Positions 1-8,981 of a stretch of DNA of 64,000 nucleotides are shown here, piece after piece. Each line of letters opens with the position of its first letter. Within the stretch, counting starts at the first letter, position 1. The stretch is from JAGNDO01 sp963704975 (lineage in GTDB: Bacteria; Chloroflexota; Anaerolineae; Caldilineales; Caldilineaceae): contig CAVPIK010000044.1 of assembly GCA_963704975.1 (NCBI GenBank), positions 124,001 through 188,000 of the forward strand. The letters run 5' to 3'. The notes under the pieces are model-generated. The model did not search any database and was not told the origin of the DNA. It worked only from the letters and a program-made list of their open reading frames with translations. The position numbers and the translations under genes are program-made.

Positions 1-602
1 CAATCTCTACTGCTTCCTCTCCCGAGGAGATCAATGCGGCCCTGACGCTCTTTGATTACTTCTTCTCTAAAGAAGGCAATGTGACACAGAATTATGCCCC
101 GCCCTATGGCCTCGCCGAAGGCGATGTATATGTGGCTCCCGATGGAACCGAATATCCCAAGTTCAATCAGTGGCTGATCGATGGCTCCTGTGAGCTGAAG
201 AGCTGTGACATGTCTGGCTACTTACGCGACTTCATGGGTTCACAGATTCCGATTGGCTATCAGAAGGAGATCGGGTTCGAGTTGCAGACCACCACGAATC
301 GCGGTTGGGACGCCTGGGCGCTTTGGATTGGTGCCGATGTGGCTTCCACCTCCTACGAAGCCGAAAACCCGCTCTTCCGCCTGGTTCCCCCGGTCTTCTC
401 TTTGACCAACCAGGATATCGCCAAACTGGGGCAATTGGCCATCAATGAAGCACAAACTGATCAGCTTTTCTTGTACATCACCGGTGCTGATACGGCAGTT
501 GCGAGTACGGCAGATTTGAAAGCGCTCTATGTTGATGCTGGCATAGACGAATACATCAAAGTCTACCGCACTGCTTATGCCCGCATGACCGGCGCTCAAT
601 AG
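1..602 (+). CDS. Sugar ABC transporter substrate-binding protein, C-terminal part
   Basis: The reading frame is open from the first bases of the window and ends at 602, so the 5' part lies outside. About 199 residues are visible. The opening stretch (ALTLFDYFFSKEGN) and the tryptophan-rich, acidic C-terminal lobe resemble the C-terminal half of LplA/YtcQ-like family 1 solute-binding lipoproteins, which capture oligosaccharides outside the membrane and deliver them to an ABC permease. The ATPase gene at 1793-2888 and the uronide-degrading genes beyond 4152 fit this role. No permease with an EAA motif follows, so permeases would have to lie upstream. The ligand cannot be read from the sequence; an oligouronide is an inference from context. 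Confidence 0.72.
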   Translation, partial: ISTASSPEEINAALTLFDYFFSKEGNVTQNYAPPYGLAEGDVYVAPDGTEYPKFNQWLIDGSCELKSCDMSGYLRDFMGSQIPIGYQKEIGFELQTTTNRGWDAWALWIGADVASTSYEAENPLFRLVPPVFSLTNQDIAKLGQLAINEAQTDQLFLYITGADTAVASTADLKALYVDAGIDEYIKVYRTAYARMTGAQ

Positions 603-667
603 TCCGTTCTGTTGAGAGAGGGAGAAAGCCAATTTCTCCCTCTCTCAACTTTGCCGCAGAGAGTAGA

Positions 668-762
668 CGTTCACTCCCCGCCCCCCTTGCCCCCCAACTT
701 TGGGGGGAACTGTCCCGCACCTCCCCCAGAATTGGGGGCCGGGGGGCAGAGGGAGTGAACGA
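668..762. repeat. GC-rich palindromic element (CCCCCAA...TTGGGGGG family), copy 1
   Basis: Nested inverted repeat between the binding-protein gene and the next membrane gene. The core is CCCCCAACTTTGGGGGG followed by AACTGTCC, then CTCCCCCAGAATTGGGGG. Outer arms include GTTCACTCCC and GGGAGTGAAC. The same core with the same AACTGTCC tail sits inside the lyase gene at 6911-6984, and a relative lies at 24122-24193. It could fold as a terminator-like hairpin but has no U-tract. Confidence 0.8.
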
Positions 763-834
763 TTACCGCAGAGAGTAGAATGCGCTAAAAACAGGTCTGC
801 TCACTCCAGAGACGTTTGTGACGAGAGGTGTACT

Positions 835-1352
835 GTGAATAACCTTCTGATGAAAGCCCAATCCAAACTGGTTTACGGTGTAGAAATCGTTTGTGTCGCC
901 CTGTTTGTACTCTATCTGGGCTTTATGACCCATTACTACATCTTGTTCTATGATGGCACTGCCGAGATGTTGAATTTTATAAGAAATTGCAGGTGTTTAA
1001 TAAAGAAGCCTTCAATCTTGCGCTCATATTCGTGGTGTTGGCCGTGGTCTTACTCGTGTTTGAGTTGCACAAATCCAGGCCAGGATGGGTTGGATTGGCC
1101 GTGGTGATCGGTACCACCGCCTTTGTGTCCATGCAGTCCATCTCATTGATCAATGTCATCCCGAAATACAAACAGGGCTATCTGGCCCTGGATTTCTCGA
1201 CACTGAACGATTACGTTCCTTCAACATTTGTTTTCGATGCCGGTCTTGTGTTGCACTCTATTTTGATAGGGCTTTTAGCCATCTTCACCGTTGTGGCGAT
1301 CTTGACGTTTGTGCAGAGACTAAAAGATAGAAACCCAATCACAGGAGACTGA
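835..1352 (+). CDS. Small membrane protein, four predicted TM segments (frame break near 970)
   Basis: I place the start at GTG 835. The first part (KLVYGVEIVCVALFVLYLGF) is one TM segment. Near 970 the frame changes by one base, and the rest (FNLALIFVVLAVVLLVFEL, WVGLAVVIGTTAFVS, LHSILIGLLAIFTVVAIL) supplies three more TM segments up to the stop at 1352. No family is recognised. It lies in the same direction as the ABC ATPase, and the next gene starts one base after its stop, so it is probably part of the transporter operon. The break is most likely a single-base sequence error, because both halves are hydrophobic and read well. Confidence 0.55.
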
Positions 1353-1353
1353 T

Positions 1354-1782
1354 ATGAGTAAGTCTGAAAAACGATTGTATCTGGCGAATTCTCTCAGCCA
1401 ATCATGGGTTATGAGTTATATTGGCGGAAATGCTCTTTTCACCATCCTTTATCTAAACAGCATGAATGTGGATTCTGGGTTAGGTGTCTTTATTCTGCTG
1501 AACATTGGCCTGTCATTGGTTGCTTTTTTGATGGCCGTGCGACAGAAGATGTATGTCCCTTTTTGGGGCTATGTCGGGATCGCTTTCGCTGTCTTTCAGT
1601 TTGCCCGTATACTTTGGATGCCGGAAGAGATCGTAGGGTCTATGAGAGTCCTTTCGGTCGCCTTGTTGATTTTGACCGGCATAGCAATATTGGTTGGTTC
1701 AATAATTTGCATCAAGCGTTCTCAGGAGCGACAGAAGTTCATTATTGACAACAATATCGATTTAGCCACATTGCAGAGATAA
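1354..1782 (+). CDS. Small membrane protein, four TM segments
   Basis: A 142-residue protein with ATG at 1354, one base after the preceding stop, which implies translational coupling. Four hydrophobic stretches are visible (around residues 20-38, 43-62, 68-88 and 97-120), followed by a basic KRSQERQK segment and a short soluble tail. No EAA loop is present, so it is not an ordinary sugar permease. It lies directly before the ABC ATPase and probably belongs to the same operon. Function unknown; it may be an accessory or atypical membrane subunit of the transporter. Confidence 0.65.
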   Translation: MSKSEKRLYLANSLSQSWVMSYIGGNALFTILYLNSMNVDSGLGVFILLNIGLSLVAFLMAVRQKMYVPFWGYVGIAFAVFQFARILWMPEEIVGSMRVLSVALLILTGIAILVGSIICIKRSQERQKFIIDNNIDLATLQR

Positions 1783-1792
1783 GGAGTTCCTC

Positions 1793-2888
1793 ATGTCAGA
1801 ATTGAGCTTAAGTGGTATAAACAAAGTATATCCTGGAAACGTTCAGGCCGTCTTTGATTTCGATATTGAGGTCGAGCATGGCGAGTTTATCGTGCATGGT
1901 TGGTCCCTCTGGCTGTGGGAAAAGCACCGTCCTGCGCATGATAGCCGGACTTGAAGAAATCACCTCCGGGGATATGATTTTGTCTGGCAAGCGCGTGAAC
2001 AATGTTGCGCCTGCGGATCGGGACATCACCATGGTTTTTCAAAATTACGCGCTGTATGGGCATATGTCGGTTTACGAAAACATCGGGTTTAGCCAGACAA
2101 TTCGCCATGTAGACCCGGATGAGGTTCACGAAAAGGTGATGAAGGCCGCCGATATTGTGGAGTTGAAGGGACAGTTGAACCGTTACCCCAAGAATTTATC
2201 TGGCGGGCAACGCCAGCGGGTGGCGTTGGGCCGGTCTATTGTGAGCTATGCAAACGTCATTTTGATGGATGAACCCTTGAGCAATTTGGACGCAAAATTA
2301 CGCGTCCAAGCCCGCCGGGAAATCGCTAAATTGCATCGGCAGCTCGGCAACACCTTCATCTATGTGACCCACGACCAAACTGAAGCCATGACCATGGCCA
2401 GTCGCATTGTGATCATGAATGACGGGCGTGTTCAACAGATTGGTACACCTGAAGAGGTATATCACTGGCCGGAAAATGTCTTTGTAGGCGGCTTCATGGG
2501 CAGCCCGCCGACGAATTTTTTTGCTGGCAATATTGAAAAAGGCAGATTTATTGCTCCGGGGATGAATCTGAATGTCCCGGAAGACCTAATGGGTATCACC
2601 AGGGCCTATGCCAATGATGACATTATCCTGGGCATCCGGGCGGAACATTTCAGCGCAGAACAAAATGACGCGTTGGACCCTGTTTCTGCCGAAGTTCTGG
2701 ACAGTGAGTTTCTTGGAAAGATGTCCCTGGTGCATCTACGGATTGGCGATGTCACTTGTGTTGCCAGCTTGAATGATAATTACACACCATTCATTGGGAA
2801 GACGGTTGAGTTTTATGTTGATATGAGTCGCGCTCATTTCTTCGACCCTAAATCTGAGAAACGCATTCGTCGAGATGGAGGTAGATGA
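1793..2888 (+). CDS. Sugar ABC transporter ATP-binding protein, MalK/UgpC type (one frame break)
   Basis: About 364 residues if one extra base near 1895 is removed; the break lies just before Walker A. Start ATG 1793 follows the ribosome-binding site AAGGAG. Motifs in order: Walker A GPSGCGKS (about residue 37), Q-loop VFQNYALYGHM, signature LSGGQRQRVALGRS (about 135), Walker B VILMDEPLSNLD (about 155) and H-loop VTHDQTEAMTMA (about 190). A C-terminal TOBE/MOBE-like regulatory domain contains ILGIRAEHF. This is the shared ATPase of family 1 carbohydrate importers, acting on the cytoplasmic face and energising uptake of the sugar bound by the upstream lipoprotein. The stop overlaps the next gene as ATGA. 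Confidence 0.88.
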
Positions 2889-3103
2889 TGAAAGATCTGA
2901 TATTGAAAGTTATCGTTGGTCTGCTGTTGATCAGTGCATTGGGTGAATTAGCTATGTCCCAGATCCATATCCAGGCGATCACCAGAATTTTCGCCAACGA
3001 AATTGGGATTTATCTATTCCTGTTCATCATATTTGGGCTAACAACCGCATTCAATGCGTACCTGTTAGAAAATCGCAACAAGCTTAATCGTATTTACCGC
3101 TAA
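2885..3103 (+). CDS. Very small membrane protein, two TM segments
   Basis: 72 residues. The ATG at 2885 overlaps the ATPase stop (ATGA), a strong sign of a real, coupled gene. Two hydrophobic helices (ILKVIVGLLLISALG and IGIYLFLFIIFGLTTAF) are separated by a short loop, and the C-terminus is basic. No known family is recognised. It is one of several tiny membrane proteins clustered round the ATPase. Confidence 0.6.
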   Translation: MMKDLILKVIVGLLLISALGELAMSQIHIQAITRIFANEIGIYLFLFIIFGLTTAFNAYLLENRNKLNRIYR

Positions 3104-3108
3104 CCGGT

Positions 3109-3303
3109 TTGTTGACATTGGGGACAGGGTATCTCTATTTACGGACCATGCAAACAGATGTGGCAGCCCAACAAATTTTAACCATGACCGATGTAAGAAC
3201 GAGCTGGCTCTTGATCAGCATCTCTATGGGGATCTACTTGGTCGGTCTGCTTGTGGTTCCCGTGCTGGCTTGGGGGAAGACCAAAGAAACCGGGCTTCGC
3301 TGA
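3109..3303 (+). CDS. Very small membrane protein, TTG start
   Basis: 64 residues from TTG 3109. One clear TM segment lies near the C-terminus (WLLISISMGIYLVGLLVVPVLAW) and a weaker hydrophobic stretch at the N-terminus. The stop lies two bases before the next ATG. The start codon is not certain: no strong ribosome-binding site is visible and the frame begins right after the preceding stop. Function unknown. Confidence 0.45.
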   Translation: MLTLGTGYLYLRTMQTDVAAQQILTMTDVRTSWLLISISMGIYLVGLLVVPVLAWGKTKETGLR

Positions 3304-3305
3304 CA

Positions 3306-3806
3306 ATGAAACAACATCGTTTTAAGAAATATCTAACCGACCGCAATATCTCCTTGGTCATTCGATGGTGGGCGGCCGGCGCGGTTTACTTTTTCATCGG
3401 CTGGGGCACATTTTTAGGCAGACAGCAGTCAATCATCGATTTTGTGTTTTTTCTGGGATTGGCCATGGGCTTGTTCAATATCCTCATTGTCAATCCGGGC
3501 CTGCGGATGATGTTTAATATTGCCCCCAAACGCCCCGCACACGAAAATACAGTTTGGCAACGGATCAGCGATTATTTGGTAGAACTGATAAAGAGCATCT
3601 TTATTGTGTTCGTTGTGGCCTTGATCTATATGGCCATCAACAAGGCGTTGATAGCCATGTTTGCCTTCCCTGTGGATGCCGTGCCCTTGCCTGGAGAGCC
3701 AATCTTATTTGGCGTGTTCTACCTATTGGTTTTTGTGCTCTTGGGTGCGATCTCGAAGAAGATCAAGGGCACAGTCCTCAACAAAAAGGATGGAAAAGCC
3801 AAATGA
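3306..3806 (+). CDS. Membrane protein, four TM segments
   Basis: 166 residues. I chose ATG 3306, two bases after the preceding stop, over in-frame codons further upstream that would overlap that gene. Hydrophobic segments: VIRWWAAGAVYFFIGWGTFL, VFFLGLAMGLFNILIV, LIKSIFIVFVVALIYMAI and ILFGVFYLLVFVLLGAI. The tail is strongly basic (KKIKGTVLNKKDGKAK), consistent with a cytoplasmic C-terminus. No family is recognised. It is the largest of the small membrane proteins downstream of the sugar ATPase. Confidence 0.62.
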   Translation: MKQHRFKKYLTDRNISLVIRWWAAGAVYFFIGWGTFLGRQQSIIDFVFFLGLAMGLFNILIVNPGLRMMFNIAPKRPAHENTVWQRISDYLVELIKSIFIVFVVALIYMAINKALIAMFAFPVDAVPLPGEPILFGVFYLLVFVLLGAISKKIKGTVLNKKDGKAK

Positions 3807-4041
3807 TGGGCTGCTATGGGCCGCTACGGACTAGATAAAGACAACTTCCGCAGGAAAAGCCACCCATACACAAACCATATGGAGAAGTCATTTTCTCCTC
3901 GGTCCTGATCTTTGGGACCCCCATTATCTTTGGGTCCCATTCGGCGCGTTTGAAATTGTGATAGAAAACCAGCAACTCTAAGGACTGACGGTGCAATGGC
4001 ATCACTGCGAAAACCATATGCAACCGCTGAGATGGCAGAGG
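3807..4041. other. Gap with no confident gene; small hairpin inside
   Basis: About 235 bases without a convincing start-to-stop gene. A hydrophobic frame (VIFSSVLIFGTPIIFGS, about 3880-3945) could be part of a small membrane protein broken by an indel. A hairpin with arms GGGACCC (3914-3920) and GGGTCCC (3932-3938) lies inside it; no U-tract follows. Confidence 0.4.
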
Positions 4042-4155
4042 ATGCCCAACGGAAATGAACTCATTCTCTCTGCGGTTCTCGGCGTCCTCGGCGGTTTGAT
4101 CGCTTTACACCTGACTCTGCATAACTTGAACGATAAAAAGGATGGTGAAACTTGA
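4042..4155 (+). CDS. 37-residue membrane peptide overlapping the GH88 start
   Basis: From ATG 4042: MPNGNELILSAVLG, then a hydrophobic helix ending in LIALHL, then a short polar tail. The stop TGA at 4153-4155 overlaps the TTG start of the next gene (TTGA), an arrangement typical of coupled translation. It resembles the other tiny single-helix proteins of this cluster. The upstream part may have been lost to an indel. Function unknown. Confidence 0.4.
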   Translation: MPNGNELILSAVLGVLGGLIALHLTLHNLNDKKDGET

Positions 4156-5303
4156 GAAACCAACTGGAAGAAGCCCTGCAGTACAGTTTGCAAATTATCG
4201 AACAAAATATCGACACCTTACCCTATTTTCCAGAGCGCTATGAGAATGGGGCATGGGTCACGGCAGAAGAAAAGCGCATTCCCAGCCATTGGGTAGATGG
4301 CTTCTGGACAGGGCTGTTGTGGCTGGCGGCTGTCCATACCCAAGATCCCAAATTTGAAACGGCGGCTCGTTCCTGGACTGAAAGACTGGCCTGGCTAAAG
4401 ACCACAACCCTCACCCATGATCTCGGCTTTATCTTCTACTTGTCCAACGTGCTCGGCTATCGGATTACCGGGGATGAATCTCTCTTGCCCGATGCCCTGA
4501 CAGCCGTAGAAACATTTACCCAGCGCTACAACCCCCGGGGCGAATATATGCAGGCTTGGGGCCGCATCGATGGGCCGTCCCACGAACGCGGGCGCATCAA
4601 TGTGGATCTGATGATGAACATGCCCTTCTTCTTTTGGGCAAGCGCCCACACAGGGGATCTGCGATACGGCCGGATTGGTGCCCGCCACGCCCGCACCAGC
4701 CGTCACGTGCTCATGCGCCCGGATGGGTCCATCTCCCAGGTGGCTGATTTCAACCCGGACACAGGCGTCTTTGTACGCCAGGCAACCCACCAGGGGTTGA
4801 GCCCACGACACCTGTTGGTCGCGGGGGCTGGGGTGGGCACTGTATGGCTTTGCCGAGGCGTATCGCTGGACCGGTGAGGCGCTTTTTCTCCACACAGCCC
4901 GCCAGGTCGCCACGTACGCCATGGCCAACGCACCCGCAGGATAAGGTGCCATTTTGGGATTACAACAGCCTGGACATCCCCAACACCTATCGGGATACGT
5001 CAGCCGCATCGGTGATTGCAGCCGGTCTGCTGGAGTTGGCAGCCGGTGAGACGGATGAGATCGTTGGCAGCCCAGTGGCGTGCAGAGGCCGAAGCCATTA
5101 CGCTCTCTTTGTGGCAGAACTACTCAACCAGGGAAACAGGCGTCCCCGCTATCTTGCTGGAAGCAGCCCGTTCTGTGCCCCATAACTGGATGGAACACCC
5201 GCTGATTTACGGCGACTACTACTTTGTCGAAACCCTGGTACGCCTGCTGCGCCCAGACCTGGAATCTACCTTGTTTTCCCGGCAGATTCTACAAGTTGGA
5301 TAA
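4152..5303 (+). CDS. Unsaturated glucuronyl hydrolase, GH88 (three frame breaks)
   Basis: About 382 residues when three single extra bases (near 4804, 4939 and 5073) are ignored. GH88 enzymes hydrate the vinyl-ether group of 4,5-unsaturated uronic acids released by polysaccharide lyases, freeing the uronide. Visible signatures: VDGFWTGLLWLAAVHTQ (about residue 45), MQAWGRIDGPSHERGRINVD with the catalytic-type Asp in NVDLMMNMPFFFWAS (about 150), CWSRGLGWALYGFAEAY after the first break, and PFWDYNS followed by RDTSAASVIAAGLLEL in the last third. No signal peptide is evident, so it is probably cytoplasmic. Start TTG 4152 follows AAAGGATGG and overlaps the upstream peptide gene. It acts before the KDG branch at 7653-13147. 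The breaks could be real decay, but every fragment keeps family residues. Confidence 0.78.
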
Positions 5304-5330
5304 AGATCGAGCTTGATAGGACTTTTTGTT

Positions 5331-7611
5331 ATGCATCCGAATCTATTCTTAAACAGCGCAGAAATTGAAGAAATCAAACAAAAAATAGACCGTTATCCCT
5401 GGGCCCGCCAGGCATTTGCATCTTTGAAGGCCCGGGCGGATGACTGGGCGGCCCGCCCATCCATCACCGTGCCGGAGACCGGGGGCGGCTTTTACCACGC
5501 CGCGGACAAGACCAAGCACCTGATCACCCTGAAACACTACGCCCTGGCCGACGGTGCCCGGGACATGGCCCTCACCTTCCACCTCACCGGGGACGCCGGC
5601 TATCTGCCCAACGCCAAGGCCATCCTCCTGGCCTATGCGGACGCCTATTTGACCTACGAGATCCACGACAAGGCCGAGCGCACGGGGGCTGAGGCCGACG
5701 CCGGGGGGCGCACCACGCCCCAGGGCATCAACGAGGGCATGTGGATTGTGCCCCTGGTTTGGGCCTATGATCTGCTCTACAACGAGTTCACCCCGGACGA
5801 GCGGGCGGCCATCGAGGATCGCATCCTGCGCCCGGCGGCCGAGCTGGTGATGGACAACAACGAGGGCCCCCACAACCACCAAACCTGGTACAACGGCACG
5901 GTCGGCCTGCTGGGCTTTGCCCTGGGCGATGCGGATCTGATCGCCTATGCCCTGGACAAGGCGGACAGCGGCCATCGTTTCCAGATGGGGGCCAGCGTCA
6001 CCGGGGACGGCATGTGGTACGAAGGCTCCATGCACTATCAGCTTTTTGTGCTGCGGGCGCTGTTGCCTTTGATGGAAGCGGCCCGGCACGCGGGCGATTG
6101 ACCTCTACGCCTACCCGGCCTACAAACGGCTCTTCGACTTTCTGATCGACTACGCGGACGCGGACTGGCGGCTGCCCACCATCAACGACGGCCAAGTCGT
6201 GCAGTTGACCGAGCCGGACCGGCTGACCTATTTCGAGCTGGCCTACCGCCGCTTCGGGGATGCCCGCTACGCGACCCTGTTGCGCAATTCTCCCCGCACG
6301 GACCTCAACGCCCTGGTCTTCGGCGTGGGCGAGCTGCCCGATGTGCCCCGGCCCGCCCTGCACAGCCGCTACTTTGCCGATTCGGATCTGGTCGTCCTGC
6401 GCACCGGCGCGGGGGAGGGGGCCGTGCAAGCCGTCTTCAACCTGATGGCCTATGTGGGCGGCCATACCCACCCGGACCAACTTGGCCTGATCCTCCACGG
6501 CCTGGGCCGGGAGTTGGTCCCGGATGCCGGGTCGATCAAGTATCGCATCCCGGCCCATGTGGGCTATTTCAAGCAGTCCGTGGCCCACAATGTGGTGGTG
6601 GTGGATGGGCAATCCCAAGCGCACAGACCCCCGGCGGATCTGGTCGCCTTTGCGGGGACCGAGGCCGTGCAGGTGGCCCAAGCGGTCAGCACCGGGGCCT
6701 ATCCCGGCGTGGAGATGACCCGCACGTTGCTGCTCACCGCCGGGTATTTGGTGGACATAACGGATGTGGCGAGCGAAGAAGAACACGAATACGATTGGGT
6801 CTATCACAATCGGGGCGCGGTCACGTCGCGGGATTTTGATTTCCAACCGACTGCCCAATCCATCGGCGATGCCAACGGCTATGAGTATTTGGAAAATGTG
6901 CGGATGGCCGCCGCCCCCCTGACCCCCCAACCTTGGGGGGAACTGTCCAAAGACTCCCCCCAAAGTTGGGGGGGCGGGGGGGCTGTCGGCTGGCAGATCG
7001 ATCCCCGTCGCCATGTGCGGACCACGGTGTTGAACGAGCCGGGCACGGCCTATTTTCTGGCCGATGGTCCCATCGCCGCGGAACAGGGGGATGTGATCGC
7101 TGACGAGGCGGTGACGATGTTGATTGCCCGCCGCCATGCTGCCACGACTCGGTTCGTTTCCGTTGTGGAAGCCTATCGGGACGCGCCCGCCCTCGAACGA
7201 ATCGTGCCGGTGGCGTTGGACCGAGGCGAGGGGATGGCGTTGCGTTTGGAGCGGGCGGGCGGACACGATCTGCTGGTGCTGGACGAGTCGGGCGGTGAGA
7301 AGCAGATGGGCGATCTGCGCTTTGACGGGCATCTGCTGTGGGCCTCTTTTGAGGGGGACGATCTGCGCTCGGTCTATGTGGCCGGGGGCGGGGAGGTGGG
7401 GACGTCCGAGTGGACGTTGACGTTGTCCGCCGCCGGGGCGGTGGTGATTGAGTTTGACGGGGAGGGCGGCGTGCGGTTGACCAACGGATCGGCCCATGAA
7501 ATCCAGGCTACGTTGTCTGGCCCCCAAGTGGGTCAACCCCAGATCTGGCCTTTGAACCCTGATAGGTTGGGGACGCAGGGATTGGGTTCTTTTTCAAAAA
7601 TAGGAAACTGA
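5331..7611 (+). CDS. Heparinase II/III-type polysaccharide lyase (one frame break, one palindromic insert)
   Basis: About 759 residues once an extra G near 6098 is removed. The N-terminal alpha/alpha-toroid begins LFLNSAEIEEIKQKID, with NHQTWYNGTVGLLGFALGD (about residue 180) and GMWYEGSMHYQLFVLRALL. The C-terminal heparinase II/III beta domain shows YVGGHTHPDQLGLILHGLG, PDAGSIKYRIPAHVGYF and HNVVVVDGQSQAH. Such enzymes cleave uronic-acid-containing polysaccharides or oligosaccharides by beta-elimination, making the substrate of the GH88 enzyme next door. ATG 5331 is preferred over TTG 5313 because AGGAC lies upstream. No clear signal peptide is seen, so it may act on imported oligosaccharides. 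A palindromic element at 6911-6984 adds about 25 residues in frame. The polysaccharide substrate is not readable. Confidence 0.8.
6911..6984. repeat. In-frame copy of the CCCCCAA...TTGGGGGG palindrome inside the lyase gene
   Basis: Contains CCCCCCAACCTTGGGGGG, AACTGTCC and CCCCCCAAAGTTGGGGGGG, matching the intergenic copy at 668-762 in order and spacing. It is translated as PLTPQPWGELSKDSPQSWGG within the lyase without breaking the frame. The flanking protein (ENVRMAA and QIDPRRHVRTTVL) looks like ordinary domain sequence, so the element looks like a later insertion in a surface loop. Confidence 0.8.
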
Positions 7612-7652
7612 CCACGCAAGACACGGAAAATCAGCGTTCCAATGGAGGCGTT

Positions 7653-8867
7653 ATGAGCAAAATTACGATTAAAGATGTCAAGGTGATCTTGACCCAGCCG
7701 GCGACTTCCCAGCTTGTGGTTGTGAAGGTGATCACGTCGGAGCCGGGGCTGTATGGGTTGGGGTGTGCCACGTATCAGCAGCGCTTTCGGGCGGTGCATG
7801 CGGCGATTGAGCATCATTTGAAGCCCTTTGCGATTGGGCGGGAGGTGGCCCGGATCGAGGAGTTTTGGCAGATGGCCATGGTCAACGGCTATTGGCGCAA
7901 TGGGCCGGTGATGAACAATGCCATTTCGGGCATCGACCAGGCCTTGTGGGACATCAAGGGCAAGCTGGCCGGGATGCCGGTCTACGAGCTGCTGGGCGGC
8001 AAGGTGCGGGAGGCGGCCCAGGTCTATGTCCACGCCAGCGGGGGGACGCCGGAGGAAGTGGTGGAGAGCCTCCACGCCCGGCGGGCCGAGGGCTTCCGCT
8101 ATCTGCGGGTGCAGATGGGGGTGCACGCGGGGGGCTATGGCGGGCTGATCCCCAGCCAGGGCACGCCGGAAGGGAGTCCGTCCGGCGCGTACTACGATCC
8201 CCGGCAGTATATGCGGGACACGTTGGGGCTGCTTGAGCATGTGCGGGCCGAGTTTGGGGAGGAGATCGAGCTGCTCCACGATGTGCATGAGCGGCTGACC
8301 CCCAACGACGCGGTGCAGTTTGCCAAGGATGTGGAGCAGTTCAAGCTCTTCTTCTTGGAGGATGTGCTGCCCCCGGAGCACGCGCCGTGGTTCGAGCGCA
8401 TCCGCCAGCAGACCAGCACGCCCCTGGCCATGGGCGAGTTGTTCAACCATCCGCTGGAATGGCAGCCGCTGATCGCCAACCGGCAGATCGACTTTTTGCG
8501 CATGCACATGAGCCAGATGGGGGGCATCACCCCGGCCAAGCGGGTGGCGGGCTTTGCGGATCTCTACGGCGTGCGCACGGCCTGGCACGGACCCAGCGAC
8601 ACCTCCCCCGTGGGCCACGCCGCCAACCTGCACCTGGACCTGTGGGCCCCCAACTTCGGCATCCAGGAATGGTATCGGCCCAAGGAATTGGACTACGAGA
8701 TCTTCCCCGGTCTGCCCGAAGTGCGGGACGGCTATCTCTATCCCAACGACCGCCCCGGCCTGGGCATCGACATCGACGAAAAACTGGCCGCCCGCTATCC
8801 GTGCAAAGACGAAGTTATCGACTGGACCCAAGCCCGCCTGCCCGACGGCACGCCGGCGCGACCGTAA
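7653..8867 (+). CDS. Enolase-superfamily acid-sugar dehydratase, mannonate dehydratase (ManD/RspA) subgroup
   Basis: 404 residues, ATG 7653 preceded by GGAGG. The enolase-superfamily layout is intact: capping domain, then the barrel with metal ligands in LLHDVHERL (about residue 208), FFLEDVLPP (about 235) and LAMGELFNHP (about 260). The catalytic His follows in TAWHGPSDTSPVGHAANLHLDL (about 310). HDVHERLTP and the WHGPSD motif are typical of the ManD subgroup, whose characterised members convert D-mannonate (some also D-gluconate) to 2-keto-3-deoxy-D-gluconate. KDG kinase and KDPG aldolase lie downstream, so the product has an obvious route onward. Exact substrate preference within the subgroup cannot be told from sequence. 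Confidence 0.82.
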   Translation: MSKITIKDVKVILTQPATSQLVVVKVITSEPGLYGLGCATYQQRFRAVHAAIEHHLKPFAIGREVARIEEFWQMAMVNGYWRNGPVMNNAISGIDQALWDIKGKLAGMPVYELLGGKVREAAQVYVHASGGTPEEVVESLHARRAEGFRYLRVQMGVHAGGYGGLIPSQGTPEGSPSGAYYDPRQYMRDTLGLLEHVRAEFGEEIELLHDVHERLTPNDAVQFAKDVEQFKLFFLEDVLPPEHAPWFERIRQQTSTPLAMGELFNHPLEWQPLIANRQIDFLRMHMSQMGGITPAKRVAGFADLYGVRTAWHGPSDTSPVGHAANLHLDLWAPNFGIQEWYRPKELDYEIFPGLPEVRDGYLYPNDRPGLGIDIDEKLAARYPCKDEVIDWTQARLPDGTPARP

Positions 8868-8970
8868 CGATTTTGGATTTTGGATTGCCGATTTGGGATC
8901 TCGTTTAGCGTTCGGTTTCTCAGGCTCCGAATCGCAAAATCATTCTAAATCTCCCAATCCAAAATTCAAC
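8868..8970. repeat. Inverted short-unit array (GATTTTG type) between two genes
   Basis: Arm one (8869-8900) carries units GATTTTG, GATTTTG, GATTGCC, GATTTGG. Arm two (about 8929-8970) carries the inverse, ending CCCAATCCAAAATTCAAC. The array fills the whole gap from the dehydratase stop to TAGGAG, the ribosome-binding site of the next gene. Confidence 0.7.
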
Positions 8971-8981
8971 TAGGAGAAATT

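Noticed and set aside
5998..8831. Long minus-strand frames of 430-510 codons opposite the lyase and dehydratase genes
   Set aside because: They are shadows of GC-rich coding DNA: composition is Gly/His/Arg/Gln-rich with no recognisable domains, while the plus strand encodes clear enzyme families.
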